The translations under genes were made by a program, and so were the position numbers. Below, piece after piece: positions 32,540 to 39,942 of a stretch of 64,000 nucleotides of DNA (position 1 is its first letter; each line of letters starts with the position of its first letter). Under the pieces are notes generated by a model that made no database searches, had not been told where the DNA came from, and saw only the letters and a program-made list of their open reading frames with translations. The DNA is taken from contig NZ_JACOOZ010000001.1 of NCBI RefSeq assembly GCF_014287775.1, forward strand, positions 62,001-126,000. Direction: 5' to 3'. This DNA is from Eubacterium_G segne. Lineage in GTDB: Bacteria; Bacillota; Clostridia; Lachnospirales; Lachnospiraceae.

Positions 32540-33373
32540 TTATTCAAAAGGAACAACGGCTCCGTTAAATTTTTCATTAATAAACTTCTTTATTTCATCT
32601 GATTTAAGAACTGAAATAAGTGCCTTAATTCCTTCATTATTTTCATTGCCTTCCTTTACCGCAATTACATTTACATATGTTTTTGCAGCTTCTGAATCAG
32701 ACTTTTCATATGCAATTGAATCTTTTTCAACTGAATATCCTGCTTCAAGGGCATAATTTCCATTTAATACTACAAATGCCACTTCATCTTTTACTCTTGA
32801 TACCTGAGCAGCCTCTAATTCCTGAATTTTAATGTTCTTGGGATTTTCTGCAATATCCTTAACTGTTGCCTCTAATCCGGCACCATCTTTTAACTTAATA
32901 ATTCCATTATCCTGTAATAGCAATAATGCTCTTGCCTCATTTGTTGTATCATTTGGAACTGCTATTGTGTCCCCTTCCTTTAATTCGTCAAGCTTCTTTT
33001 CTGTTCCCGGATAAATTCCAAATGGTTCGTAGTGGATTCCTCCGGCATTAACAAGATGTGTTCCTTTTTCTTTGTTAAAGTTTTCTAAGTAAGGTATGTG
33101 CTGGAAATAGTTTGCATCAAATTCACCACTTTCAACAACATTGTTTGGCTGAACATAATCATCAAATACCTTAATTTCCAAATCCCAGCCCTGCTTCTTA
33201 AGCAATGTTTTTGCTTCTTCTAAAATAATTGCATGAGGTGTAGCTGATGCTGCCACTTTTATGGTTTTGCCCGCTGCTTCCTTTGTTTCTGACTCCTTAT
33301 CAGATGAACCGCAGGCTGTTAATGTTCCAATTGCTAATACTAATGCTAATAATAAATATGTTATTTTTTTCAT
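32540..33373 (-). CDS. metQ: Methionine-binding lipoprotein MetQ
   Basis: 277-residue NlpA-family receptor. The lipobox is GTLTACGSS. Diagnostic blocks are IKVAASATPHAIILEEAK, DYVQPNNVVESGEFDANYFQHI, VNAGGIHYEPFGIYPG and IAVPNDTTNEARALLLLQ. It captures methionine outside the cell for MetNI; some NlpA homologues instead bind cystine or other amino acids, so the ligand is inferred. AAAGAGG lies 8 nt before the ATG. The untranslated region upstream holds a leader ORF and terminator. Confidence 0.92.
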   Translation of the reverse strand: MKKITYLLLALVLAIGTLTACGSSDKESETKEAAGKTIKVAASATPHAIILEEAKTLLKKQGWDLEIKVFDDYVQPNNVVESGEFDANYFQHIPYLENFNKEKGTHLVNAGGIHYEPFGIYPGTEKKLDELKEGDTIAVPNDTTNEARALLLLQDNGIIKLKDGAGLEATVKDIAENPKNIKIQELEAAQVSRVKDEVAFVVLNGNYALEAGYSVEKDSIAYEKSDSEAAKTYVNVIAVKEGNENNEGIKALISVLKSDEIKKFINEKFNGAVVPFE

Positions 33374-33490
33374 AATGAATACCTCTTTCTTTCTTAAAAT
33401 TAATCTATGTAAAATAGTACCTGTGTACTAATTGCTTTCCATGTAACTTTCCCCAATTGTTATTCCGGCATTTTTAAGCCCCTTAAACAT

Positions 33491-33522
33491 GAAAAATGGG
33501 AAGCACTCACCGAATGCTTCCC
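33491..33522 (-). terminator. Attenuator terminator upstream of metQ
   Basis: On the minus strand GGGAAGCA (33515-33522) pairs with TGCTTCCC (33498-33505) around a 9-nt loop, and ATTTTTC follows. It lies 32 nt after the leader ORF's stop and 118 nt before metQ, so it can only act as a regulated stop inside the transcript. Confidence 0.85.
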
Positions 33523-33605
33523 AGATATTACTCATATATTTATTTGCTTAAGGTCTAAAAATCCGACGCACACAAACAAGGCATGACGTAATATCTGCGA
33601 AAGCA
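33515..33605 (-). promoter_or_regulatory. Antiterminator pairing of the met leader
   Basis: In the minus-strand RNA, TGCTT-tcg-CAGATATTAC (33588-33605, inside leader codons 19-24) can pair with GTAATATCTG-gg-AAGCA (33515-33531). This gives ten perfect pairs, a small internal loop and five more pairs. The second partner includes the 5' arm of the terminator (33515-33522), so the two structures exclude each other. Folding has not been computed. Confidence 0.7.
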
Positions 33606-33659
33606 GCACATCATACAGCACATGTATGTATCTTTTACAAGTCTTACTATTGTATGCAT
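33555..33659 (-). CDS. Cys/Met-rich leader peptide of the metQNI operon
   Basis: 34-codon ORF with an excellent AAGGAGG site 7 nt before the ATG. It contains six Cys (codons 14, 15, 18, 19, 28, 30) and five Met (1, 13, 16, 17, 26). Residues 12-20 read YMCCMMCCF. The cluster of sulfur amino-acid codons sits directly before the RNA segment that can form the antiterminator. Stalling at codons 14-17 for lack of Cys-tRNA or Met-tRNA would leave that segment free and let transcription reach metQ. The peptide itself probably has no other function. Confidence 0.75.
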   Translation of the reverse strand: MHTIVRLVKDTYMCCMMCCFRRYYVMPCLCASDF

Positions 33660-33684
33660 CTTTTTTCCTCCTTATGTTTATCGT

Positions 33685-33706
33685 AATTCCTATATATTTA
33701 ATAGGT
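33685..33706 (-). promoter_or_regulatory. Rrf2-type operator in the met leader
   Basis: Minus strand ACCTATTAAATATATAGGAATT. The core CCTATTA-N5-ATAGGA is shared with the sites at 34245-34266 and 35324-35344. It lies 18-39 nt downstream of the -10, between the transcription start and the leader ORF. Confidence 0.7.
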
Positions 33707-33723
33707 TTTGTTTCATGTGTGGT

Positions 33724-33752
33724 ATCTTATCATCTATTTCCTACGGTGTCAA
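33724..33752 (-). promoter_or_regulatory. Promoter of the met leader-metQNI operon
   Basis: A -35 TTGACA (33747-33752) and -10 TAAGAT (33724-33729) with 17-bp spacing. The transcription start should be near 33717. Confidence 0.75.
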
Positions 33753-33775
33753 TAGAAAATTTATATTTTTTGAAA

Positions 33776-34222
33776 TTAAATATAATACATCTGGTCATCA
33801 GTAGCATTATATTCTAAATAATCCTTTTCTAAATCAGCCAACGTAATATTAAGAAGTACATTGTCTAGCTGATCATTGATTATGTCAATAACTGACTCCT
33901 TAATTATTCTGTCAGCAACCCTTTCCTCTTCTTCATTTCCTGTAACATCATCCTCAATTCTATATGTTCCATCTAATGCCTCAATAATTTCTCCCACTGC
34001 TATTTTTTCGGCAGGCTTGTTTAACAGATAACCTCCCTGAGCCCCCTTAATGCTTTTTACTATTCCGTATCTTCTAAGTCCGGCAAATACCTGCTCTAAA
34101 TACTGTGGTGATATATCATTACGCTCAGCAATACTGCTTAAAGACACATGACCACTTTTTGAATTAATTGACAGGTCTATTAATGCAGTAATACCATATC
34201 TGCTTTTTTTTGATAGTTTCAT
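33776..34222 (-). CDS. Rrf2-family transcriptional regulator, CymR-like
   Basis: 148 residues. The N-terminal winged helix has the Rrf2 signature KLSKKSRYGITALIDLS, SSIAERNDISPQYLEQVF, and the wing KGAQGGYLLNKPAEKI. There is no cysteine at all, so it cannot hold the Fe-S cluster of IscR/NsrR types. Cysteine-free Rrf2 proteins such as CymR sense sulfur status with CysK in other Firmicutes. It lies directly upstream of the metQNI leader and has the same operator over its own promoter, so autoregulation and control of met uptake are likely. The sensed signal is inferred. Confidence 0.85.
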   Translation of the reverse strand: MKLSKKSRYGITALIDLSINSKSGHVSLSSIAERNDISPQYLEQVFAGLRRYGIVKSIKGAQGGYLLNKPAEKIAVGEIIEALDGTYRIEDDVTGNEEEERVADRIIKESVIDIINDQLDNVLLNITLADLEKDYLEYNATDDQMYYI

Positions 34223-34244
34223 AATTTAGTTCCTCTTTTTATAC

Positions 34245-34266
34245 AATTCCTATATGTTTAATAGGT
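34245..34266 (-). promoter_or_regulatory. Rrf2-type operator at the rrf2 promoter
   Basis: Minus strand ACCTATTAAACATATAGGAATT, differing at one base from the met-leader site. It starts 8 nt after the -10, covering the transcription start. Confidence 0.7.
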
Positions 34267-34273
34267 TATAAAT

Positions 34274-34302
34274 ATTTTATTACTGATTCATATTTTTGTC
34301 AA
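34274..34302 (-). promoter_or_regulatory. Promoter of the Rrf2 regulator
   Basis: A -35 TTGACA (34297-34302) and -10 TAAAAT (34274-34279) with 17-bp spacing. Confidence 0.7.
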
Positions 34303-34317
34303 CTAATTTATTAAAAG

Positions 34318-34355
34318 AAAAAGTTATCCCAACCCTTAGGTCGAAATAACTTTTT
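34318..34355 (-). terminator. Terminator of the tcdA gene
   Basis: AAAAAGTTAT (34318-34327) pairs with ATAACTTTTT (34346-34355). On the minus strand the stem runs into TTTTTCTTTT, 24 nt past the tcdA stop. Confidence 0.75.
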
Positions 34356-34378
34356 ACTGTCCTATTGCTATTTATTAC

Positions 34379-35134
34379 TTACATTCCTGTCAAATCTTTT
34401 ATGACTTCGCCTGCTATTATTAGCCCCACTACAGATGGAACAAAAGCATTACTTCCCGGCACCTGTCTTCTCTGGGTGCACTTTCTGGCAGTTTCCGGAG
34501 GACATATGCAATTGCTTTTACAGCTTATTGCCATATCCTCTATAGGTGTCATGGCTTTTTCCTTTGAATACACCACTTTTAACTTTTTAATGCCACGTTT
34601 TTTTAATTCTCTTCTCATTACCTTAGCTAAAGGGCATACTGATGTTTTGTAAATATCTGCCACCTCAAAGGCTGTAGGGTCCATTTTGTTTCCTGCACCC
34701 ATGGAGCTTATTATAGGCACATTGCAGGTATTTGCCTGCATTACAAGCTGTATTTTTCCTGTTACCGTATCTATGGCGTCCACCACATAATCATAAGATG
34801 AAAAATCAAATTGTTCCGCTGTATCCGGCATATAAAATGTCTTATATATATTTACCTTTGCATCAGGATTTATGTCCAATATTCTATCCCTTGCAACATC
34901 TACCTTATACTTACCTACAGTGCTTCTTGTAGCAATTATCTGTCTGTTGATATTAGTAAGACACACCTTATCATCATCAATTAAATCAAGTGTTCCCACT
35001 CCGCTTCTGGCTAATGCCTCAACTGTATATCCACCTACACCACCTATTCCAAACACTGCTACTCTGGCATTCTTAAGGTACTCCATTTTCTCTTTTCCTA
35101 ATAATAATTCTGTCCTTGAAAACTGGTTTAACAT
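34379..35134 (-). CDS. tcdA: tRNA threonylcarbamoyladenosine dehydratase TcdA (ThiF/MoeB family)
   Basis: 251-residue E1-like enzyme that cyclises t6A37 of tRNA to the hydantoin form using ATP. It has the nucleotide loop FGIGGVGGYTVEALARSG, LIDDDKVCLTNINRQI, and DYVVDAIDTVTGK. Two Cys pairs for a structural zinc are present (a CKSNCICPP region and nearby), and the ending SVVGLIIAGEVIKDL is typical of the family. In some bacteria it works with the cysteine desulfurase partner CsdE, a link to sulfur metabolism. GGAGG lies before the ATG. The transcript may start at the Rrf2-controlled promoter upstream of the neighbouring pseudogene. Confidence 0.88.
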   Translation of the reverse strand: MLNQFSRTELLLGKEKMEYLKNARVAVFGIGGVGGYTVEALARSGVGTLDLIDDDKVCLTNINRQIIATRSTVGKYKVDVARDRILDINPDAKVNIYKTFYMPDTAEQFDFSSYDYVVDAIDTVTGKIQLVMQANTCNVPIISSMGAGNKMDPTAFEVADIYKTSVCPLAKVMRRELKKRGIKKLKVVYSKEKAMTPIEDMAISCKSNCICPPETARKCTQRRQVPGSNAFVPSVVGLIIAGEVIKDLTGM

Positions 35135-35154
35135 TTATTCCTCCATGGCCTTAA

Positions 35155-35310
35155 TTATATCCTGCTCATATGAACGCACGGTAAGTTCATATCCGTGGCA
35201 TACCACTTCATTATACCCTCAACTGTAAGTGCATACTAAATGTGAAATGGTTCCTTATTGTATTTTTTCAACAACTCCAATGCATCTTTCCTTGAAATAT
35301 GTTCTCTCAT
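35155..35310 (-). pseudogene. Decayed HD-domain hydrolase gene (5' fragment)
   Basis: A well-formed start (AGGGAG 7 nt before ATG 35310) opens into 24 codons typical of a family of HD phosphohydrolases (HISRKDALELLKKYNKEPFH). An in-frame TAG at 35236-35238 interrupts it, and the same frame then continues the match (ALTVEGIMKWYATDM). The HHDxD catalytic part never appears. From about 35190 a different frame gives GYELTVRSYEQDIIKAMEE ending just before tcdA, apparently the tail of some gene joined by deletion. The remnant keeps its promoter and operator. The family match is from memory. Confidence 0.65.
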
Positions 35311-35323
35311 TTCAGTTCTCCCT

Positions 35324-35344
35324 ATCCTATTTGACTAATAGGAT
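35324..35344 (-). promoter_or_regulatory. Third Rrf2-type operator, ahead of the HD pseudogene and tcdA
   Basis: Minus strand ATCCTATTAGTCAAATAGGAT, an 8-bp inverted repeat containing CCTATTA-N5-ATAGGA. It starts within the -10, the same placement as at the rrf2 promoter. Confidence 0.6.
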
Positions 35345-35372
35345 TTTACTCCTATGTGTCATCAATTGTCAA
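35343..35372 (-). promoter_or_regulatory. Promoter ahead of the HD pseudogene and tcdA
   Basis: A -35 TTGACA (35367-35372) and -10 TAAAAT (35343-35348) with 18-bp spacing. Confidence 0.65.
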
Positions 35373-35483
35373 CAGAAACTATTTTAGCCTGCAATAATCC
35401 TGCAATAATCGAAAATAATGAATTTAACCACCTTTTCAAAGCTTGACTGCATTCATCTTAATAAGCTTTCGTCGCACAAAAAA

Positions 35484-35522
35484 GAGACTGTTTCCACCGT
35501 TTATTACGGTTTTAACAGTCTC
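35484..35522 (-). terminator. Terminator of the GH64 gene
   Basis: GAGACTGTT (35484-35492) pairs with AACAGTCTC (35514-35522), with an inner ACCGT/ACGGT stem. TTTTTTGTG follows on the minus strand, 37 nt past the stop. Confidence 0.8.
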
Positions 35523-35558
35523 CATATTTGGATCATTTAAGTATTTTATTTTTATAAA

Positions 35559-38021
35559 TTACCACTTCAAATCAATAACAAGGGCATCTGCGCTGTCATA
35601 CTGAAGTAATGTACTTTGATCATTTACATCGTCGTAACAGAAACCATATGCCAATCCTACTACTGAATTTTCATGGAAGAATCCTGCATAATAGTTATTT
35701 ATTGAATTCTTGTAATATTTATTTGGCTTATACCAATTAGAAGGCTCTGTTGCCACACCTCTGTTAAAGGCTGCACAAAGCTGTGCTTCAATGGCTAATT
35801 CTACTGAATTACCCCTGGCAAATGCACCTTTTCCTTCTAACACATCCTGAGTTGATGGCTTATCTACCACATAAACAGTGCTGTCACCATCTCTTCTAAA
35901 CTGAATCTGATTTCCTACAACACGTCCTCTAAAGGAACCTGCCTCGCTACTAAATACTAAATCTTCATTTGTGTACTTAGCCCAGAATTCATTAATATAT
36001 CCGTCGAAGTAATTAGCATATGCCTGACCTGAATTTAATGCTGCCTTACATGGTGCCATAATACGTTTGTCATTTACACAATACTTATATGCTTCCGGTG
36101 CATTCTGTAAGAACTTAGCAAATATTCCATCTCTTGTACCAATATCACCAACTACCTTATCATATGTTTCATACTGTGTATGACCAATAAGTCTTGTAAT
36201 CATTGGGAAGCTGAAATAATCAACTCTTGTTGTATTACCCCAATAATACTTACCATCAATTGTAAATTCAGCAAATTCAAATAATGTATTAGCATTAGGA
36301 TCTGATGCATTATTTAAATCCGGACCTGCAAAACCAATAGTTCCATCAGAAGCCTGATTGAAAGTGATGTAAATAGGCTTTTCATAGCTTAAATACATTC
36401 TTCCTGACTTAATAGATGGTACATATACATGGTCTGCTTCTTCTAATGTATAGCATACATCTGCAACCATTCTGTCCCCTACCTTAACGTTGTTCATTCC
36501 CATATTAGCAGGGATAAGATTTCCGTTTTTATCCATATAGCAAAGCTGATGTGCAGCATTATATCCTAATAAACACCAATATATCTCACTGTTTGAATAC
36601 TTGCCATTAGTCTTATTGTTAAGCTGCATTAAAATTTTATCATCCCTAAGTGATAAATCACTTCTAAGCTGTGGTTTTAATTCCGGTGGACATGTTTCCG
36701 GCTCGGTCTCCTTTTCACCAATTCCCTTAACTGCAATTGTCATTTCAAGTCTCTTAGATTCTCTTGTTCCTACTACTGTAGTAATTGCTACCGTATGGGT
36801 TCCTTCAAAATAAACCGGCATTGTTATTGACTGTGCCTTAACACCTGTACGCCTGCGTTCACCATCAACATAAACATTGTAGCAGTTTACGTTTCCCTGT
36901 CCCCAAACCACATTAACAGCACCATCGTATGGAGAACTTACTACCATTCCAAATGGCATTGCTATTGAATCATCTGTTGTAAAACCTATTGAAGATGTTT
37001 CCTGCTGAGTAGGCGCCTGAGTCGGTGCTACTGTCGGAGCCTGGGTTGGTGCTACCGTAACAGGTTCTGAACTACCACCAACTGTAACAGTTGCTGTCAC
37101 TCTTTCAGATTCACTGCTTCCTACTACTGTGGCTACTGCCACTGTATATGTACCCTGCGCGTATCCCTGATAATCATATGATGCACACGATACTTCTTTT
37201 GAAACTAATACTCCATTAATATATACATTATATAAATCTATGTCACCACGTCCCCAAACTATATTTATGGTTCCGTTAGAAGGTGAACTTGCCACTAATC
37301 CAAATGGCATTGCTATTGACTTATCAGTTGTATAATCACCTGTAGCCGGCTTAGTTGTCGTTGCTTCAGTAGCCTTAACTGTAGTTTCCTCTGCTGTACC
37401 TGGTTTAACTATAGTTGAAGAACCTTTGAAATCCTTCTTAACATATGAAGAATCTACAAATGACAAAATATTGTTATACAGATAGTCATGCTTTGCTGCA
37501 TTTCCCATTAACTGATTCTGATATAAAACATCAGCTATCTGATAAACGGATTTTGATACAATCTCTCCATATGCATAAGTTCCATCTTTTAACTTTGCAT
37601 ATGGTCTTACGCTAATCTGATTTTTAAAGAAATCAACATTCTTAACAAATTCCATTGTCATTACATATGTTTGTGCACTTTTCATTTCACTATAGCATAT
37701 GTTATTCTTTCCTTCTGCTGTAGCTGAATGCGAGTATACTGTGTTATTTGTGCTTCCTACCACCATATCACTTTCACTCACATATTTTGTAAGTCCGTAC
37801 ACAAGACCTACCTCTTCCACTTTGTCTGAAGGGTCAGAAACAGAATACAATGTTCTAAACGCCTCCATGGATGTGTTAATCTGGTAGCCGTTAATTTCCA
37901 AACCAACACTGTCATCTGCTTTTACATTGGCAGAAAATCCCACAACCTGCCCAATCATAAAAACAAACATGATTGCCGACAAAACATACTTTCCCATTTT
38001 TGAAAATAGTTGCTTTTTCAT
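35559..38021 (-). CDS. Secreted GH64-like beta-1,3-glucanase with tandem linker domains
   Basis: 820 residues. A signal peptide (YVLSAIMFVFMIGQVVGFSA) precedes a beta-rich N-terminal domain (about 40-210). Two copies of a roughly 85-residue domain follow. Each opens with SIAMPFG, contains WGRGDIDLYNVYING or WGQGNVNCYNVYVDG, and may bind carbohydrate. They are separated by Thr/Pro linkers (APTQAPTVAPTQAPTQ). The C-terminal 400 residues resemble GH64 endo-beta-1,3-glucanases: FEFAEFTIDGKYYWGNTTRV and VDYFSFPM contain the candidate catalytic Glu and Asp, and GFCYDDVNDQSTLL lies near the end. It should act on laminarin, callose or fungal/cereal beta-1,3-glucan outside the cell. AAAGGAG is upstream. 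Confidence 0.8.
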   Translation of the reverse strand: MKKQLFSKMGKYVLSAIMFVFMIGQVVGFSANVKADDSVGLEINGYQINTSMEAFRTLYSVSDPSDKVEEVGLVYGLTKYVSESDMVVGSTNNTVYSHSATAEGKNNICYSEMKSAQTYVMTMEFVKNVDFFKNQISVRPYAKLKDGTYAYGEIVSKSVYQIADVLYQNQLMGNAAKHDYLYNNILSFVDSSYVKKDFKGSSTIVKPGTAEETTVKATEATTTKPATGDYTTDKSIAMPFGLVASSPSNGTINIVWGRGDIDLYNVYINGVLVSKEVSCASYDYQGYAQGTYTVAVATVVGSSESERVTATVTVGGSSEPVTVAPTQAPTVAPTQAPTQQETSSIGFTTDDSIAMPFGMVVSSPYDGAVNVVWGQGNVNCYNVYVDGERRRTGVKAQSITMPVYFEGTHTVAITTVVGTRESKRLEMTIAVKGIGEKETEPETCPPELKPQLRSDLSLRDDKILMQLNNKTNGKYSNSEIYWCLLGYNAAHQLCYMDKNGNLIPANMGMNNVKVGDRMVADVCYTLEEADHVYVPSIKSGRMYLSYEKPIYITFNQASDGTIGFAGPDLNNASDPNANTLFEFAEFTIDGKYYWGNTTRVDYFSFPMITRLIGHTQYETYDKVVGDIGTRDGIFAKFLQNAPEAYKYCVNDKRIMAPCKAALNSGQAYANYFDGYINEFWAKYTNEDLVFSSEAGSFRGRVVGNQIQFRRDGDSTVYVVDKPSTQDVLEGKGAFARGNSVELAIEAQLCAAFNRGVATEPSNWYKPNKYYKNSINNYYAGFFHENSVVGLAYGFCYDDVNDQSTLLQYDSADALVIDLKW

Positions 38022-38073
38022 AAAACTTCTCCTTTATAAATTATTGTATAATCCCTCCTATAATTTTGGATAA

Positions 38074-38107
38074 ATTATAACGCTCATGTAAAGAAACAAT
38101 TCTTTAC
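38074..38107 (-). promoter_or_regulatory. GH64 promoter -10 and adjacent palindrome
   Basis: A perfect TATAAT -10 (38074-38079) lies just downstream of an 8-4-8 palindrome GTAAAGAA/TTCTTTAC (38088-38107), which occupies the -35 region. The absence of a -35 hexamer suggests the palindrome binds a regulator. Confidence 0.5.
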
Positions 38108-38250
38108 ATCTTACATTCAGTTTCTCTAATTGAATTGTTTTTATCAAGGTATAATATTTACAAAAACGGGTTCATTTTTTACTTATAGCTAATATTTTTT
38201 ATGTTTTATCACTTTTTTTGTGCATTATTTACAATTACATAATATAAATT

Positions 38251-38814
38251 CTATTTTTTCAAATAAATCTTTTCCTTGGGTAAAAAGCTTACTGCGGTCT
38301 CTGCCATTTCTTCAGGAGTTTCCTGCATACCCTTTTGTACCCAATTTTCCAAAACTGATATACAACCAAAAATAATATAGTACCTGTAATATTCAAATTG
38401 TTTTAACGATTTATCCTGAAATTCGTCTTTCCATCTCAGCATATATTTTTCATGTAAGTTATTTCCTATTTTTTCCTGACCACTAATGTTGTTTATGGGA
38501 AAACTTAGCAATTTGCCCTTTTGTGGGTTATTATAAAAATAATTAAACAGTCTGTTGAAAAAACCGTAGGCATCTCCTCCTTCTGTTTCTAAAACAATTT
38601 CTTCCACATCATAGGTGATTTCATTTTGAAGAGTTTCTAACATTTCCACAGGACTTTTATAATACTGATAAAATGTTGCTCTTGTAATATCCGCCTTTTT
38701 TGCCAATTCACTGACCGTTATATTTTCAACACTTTTTTCTTTCAGAATAGAAATAAGAGCATCTACAATTAACTTTTTAGTTCTTATAATTCGTCTGTCT
38801 TTTTTTCCTTCCAT
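38251..38814 (-). CDS. TetR/AcrR-family transcriptional regulator
   Basis: 187 residues. The N-terminal helix-turn-helix is typical (TKKLIVDALISILKEKSVEN, then ITVSELAKKADITRATFYQYYKS). The C-terminal ligand domain is helical and diverged. It is the first gene after the fatty-acid operon, 61 nt beyond the FabK-like gene, and may be read through from it. TetR members often control lipid genes, so it may regulate this operon, but no shared operator was identified. Confidence 0.85.
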   Translation of the reverse strand: MEGKKDRRIIRTKKLIVDALISILKEKSVENITVSELAKKADITRATFYQYYKSPVEMLETLQNEITYDVEEIVLETEGGDAYGFFNRLFNYFYNNPQKGKLLSFPINNISGQEKIGNNLHEKYMLRWKDEFQDKSLKQFEYYRYYIIFGCISVLENWVQKGMQETPEEMAETAVSFLPKEKIYLKK

Positions 38815-38875
38815 AAATTACCTCACAACAACCTATGTTATAAAAAATTTTTCCCCCTTTGTCAACTTTACAATC

Positions 38876-39934
38876 TTAAAACAACTCATCAATTACATTT
38901 TTTACAGTGCTAATATCCTTCTGAATGTATGCTTTCGCCCCACAAAATAAAAGTGCATTTTCAATATCACCCTTTGCTGCTGCGATAAGTCTCTCAGTAA
39001 TACAATAATCAATTTCTTTAGGATTACAATTTTTCAAGCATCTAAGACATTTTGATGGTGGAAATTTTTCACCCTTTATAACTTTCTCCATAAATGAATT
39101 CATTATCGCCCTTCCCGGCATTCCCACAGGACTTTTGACTATAGTAATATCTTCCTTATTTGAACTGACATATGCGTTTTTATAACGTATATCCCCATCA
39201 CATTCTACCGTAGTAACAAATTTTGAAGCTACTTGTATTCCGTCCATTTCTAAATCAAAAGCATGTTGTACATCATCTTTGCTCTCAATCCCCCCAGCTA
39301 AAATTAATGGTATATGTTCTCCATATAAATTTTCATATTCCATGACTACTCTTTTAATTTTTTTAACTTCATCGTCAAAATTTAAGTTGCTATTGTATTT
39401 TATAATTTCATCTTTTGAAAATCCCAGATGTCCTCCCGCCTTTGGTCCTTCTATGACAATAAAGTCAGCCGTTCTTCCATAATATTTGTGCCAATATTTT
39501 AAAATAACTTTTACTGCCTTTTCTCCCGACACAATCGGGGCAATTTTCACATTACTTTCCCCTATATATTCCGGTAATTTAACCGGCAGTCCGGCTCCCG
39601 AAATAATGACATCGGCTCCCGCCTTTACCGCTTCCATGACCTGCTCCTTATAATGGTTAAGTGCCACCATTATATTAAATCCTATTATTCCACCATGAGC
39701 TATTTCTCTTGCTTTTTTCATTTCGCTGTTTATTGCCCTTAAATTTGCCTGCAAAGTATTACTATAAAAATCCGGTTCTCTGTATCCTATCTGTGCTGTG
39801 GAAATAACACCTATTCCACCGCATTTTGCCACTGTTCCTGCCAGAGACGAAAGAGATATTCCCACCCCCATTCCTCCCTGTATTAATGGAATCCTTGCTG
39901 TTAAATCTCCTATTTTTAATGTTTTTACTTTCAT
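38876..39934 (-). CDS. Nitronate monooxygenase/FabK-like flavoprotein with C-terminal Cys cluster
   Basis: 352-residue FMN enzyme of the 2-nitropropane dioxygenase/enoyl-ACP reductase II fold. It has PLIQGGMGVGISLSSLAGTV, FNIMVALNHYKEQVM, IVIEGPKAGGHLGF and LAGGIESKDDVQHAF. The C-terminal region has four Cys in CLRCLKNCNPKEIDYC, a possible metal or Fe-S site not found in the shorter FabK upstream. It is the last gene of the fab operon, 8 nt after accDA. It may be a second enoyl reductase, or act on another unsaturated or nitro compound. Confidence 0.8.
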   Translation of the reverse strand: MKVKTLKIGDLTARIPLIQGGMGVGISLSSLAGTVAKCGGIGVISTAQIGYREPDFYSNTLQANLRAINSEMKKAREIAHGGIIGFNIMVALNHYKEQVMEAVKAGADVIISGAGLPVKLPEYIGESNVKIAPIVSGEKAVKVILKYWHKYYGRTADFIVIEGPKAGGHLGFSKDEIIKYNSNLNFDDEVKKIKRVVMEYENLYGEHIPLILAGGIESKDDVQHAFDLEMDGIQVASKFVTTVECDGDIRYKNAYVSSNKEDITIVKSPVGMPGRAIMNSFMEKVIKGEKFPPSKCLRCLKNCNPKEIDYCITERLIAAAKGDIENALLFCGAKAYIQKDISTVKNVIDELF

Positions 39935-39942
39935 TGTTACTC

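Noticed and set aside
33374..33660. SAM (S-box) or T-box riboswitch upstream of metQ
   Set aside because: No S-box core or T-box sequence could be seen. The region is instead explained by the leader ORF, antiterminator and terminator.
34732..34932. Plus-strand ORFs such as those opposite tcdA, accC, fabF and fabK
   Set aside because: They lie antisense to well-recognised genes, lack ribosome binding sites and have no domain pattern; they reflect the codon use of the true genes.
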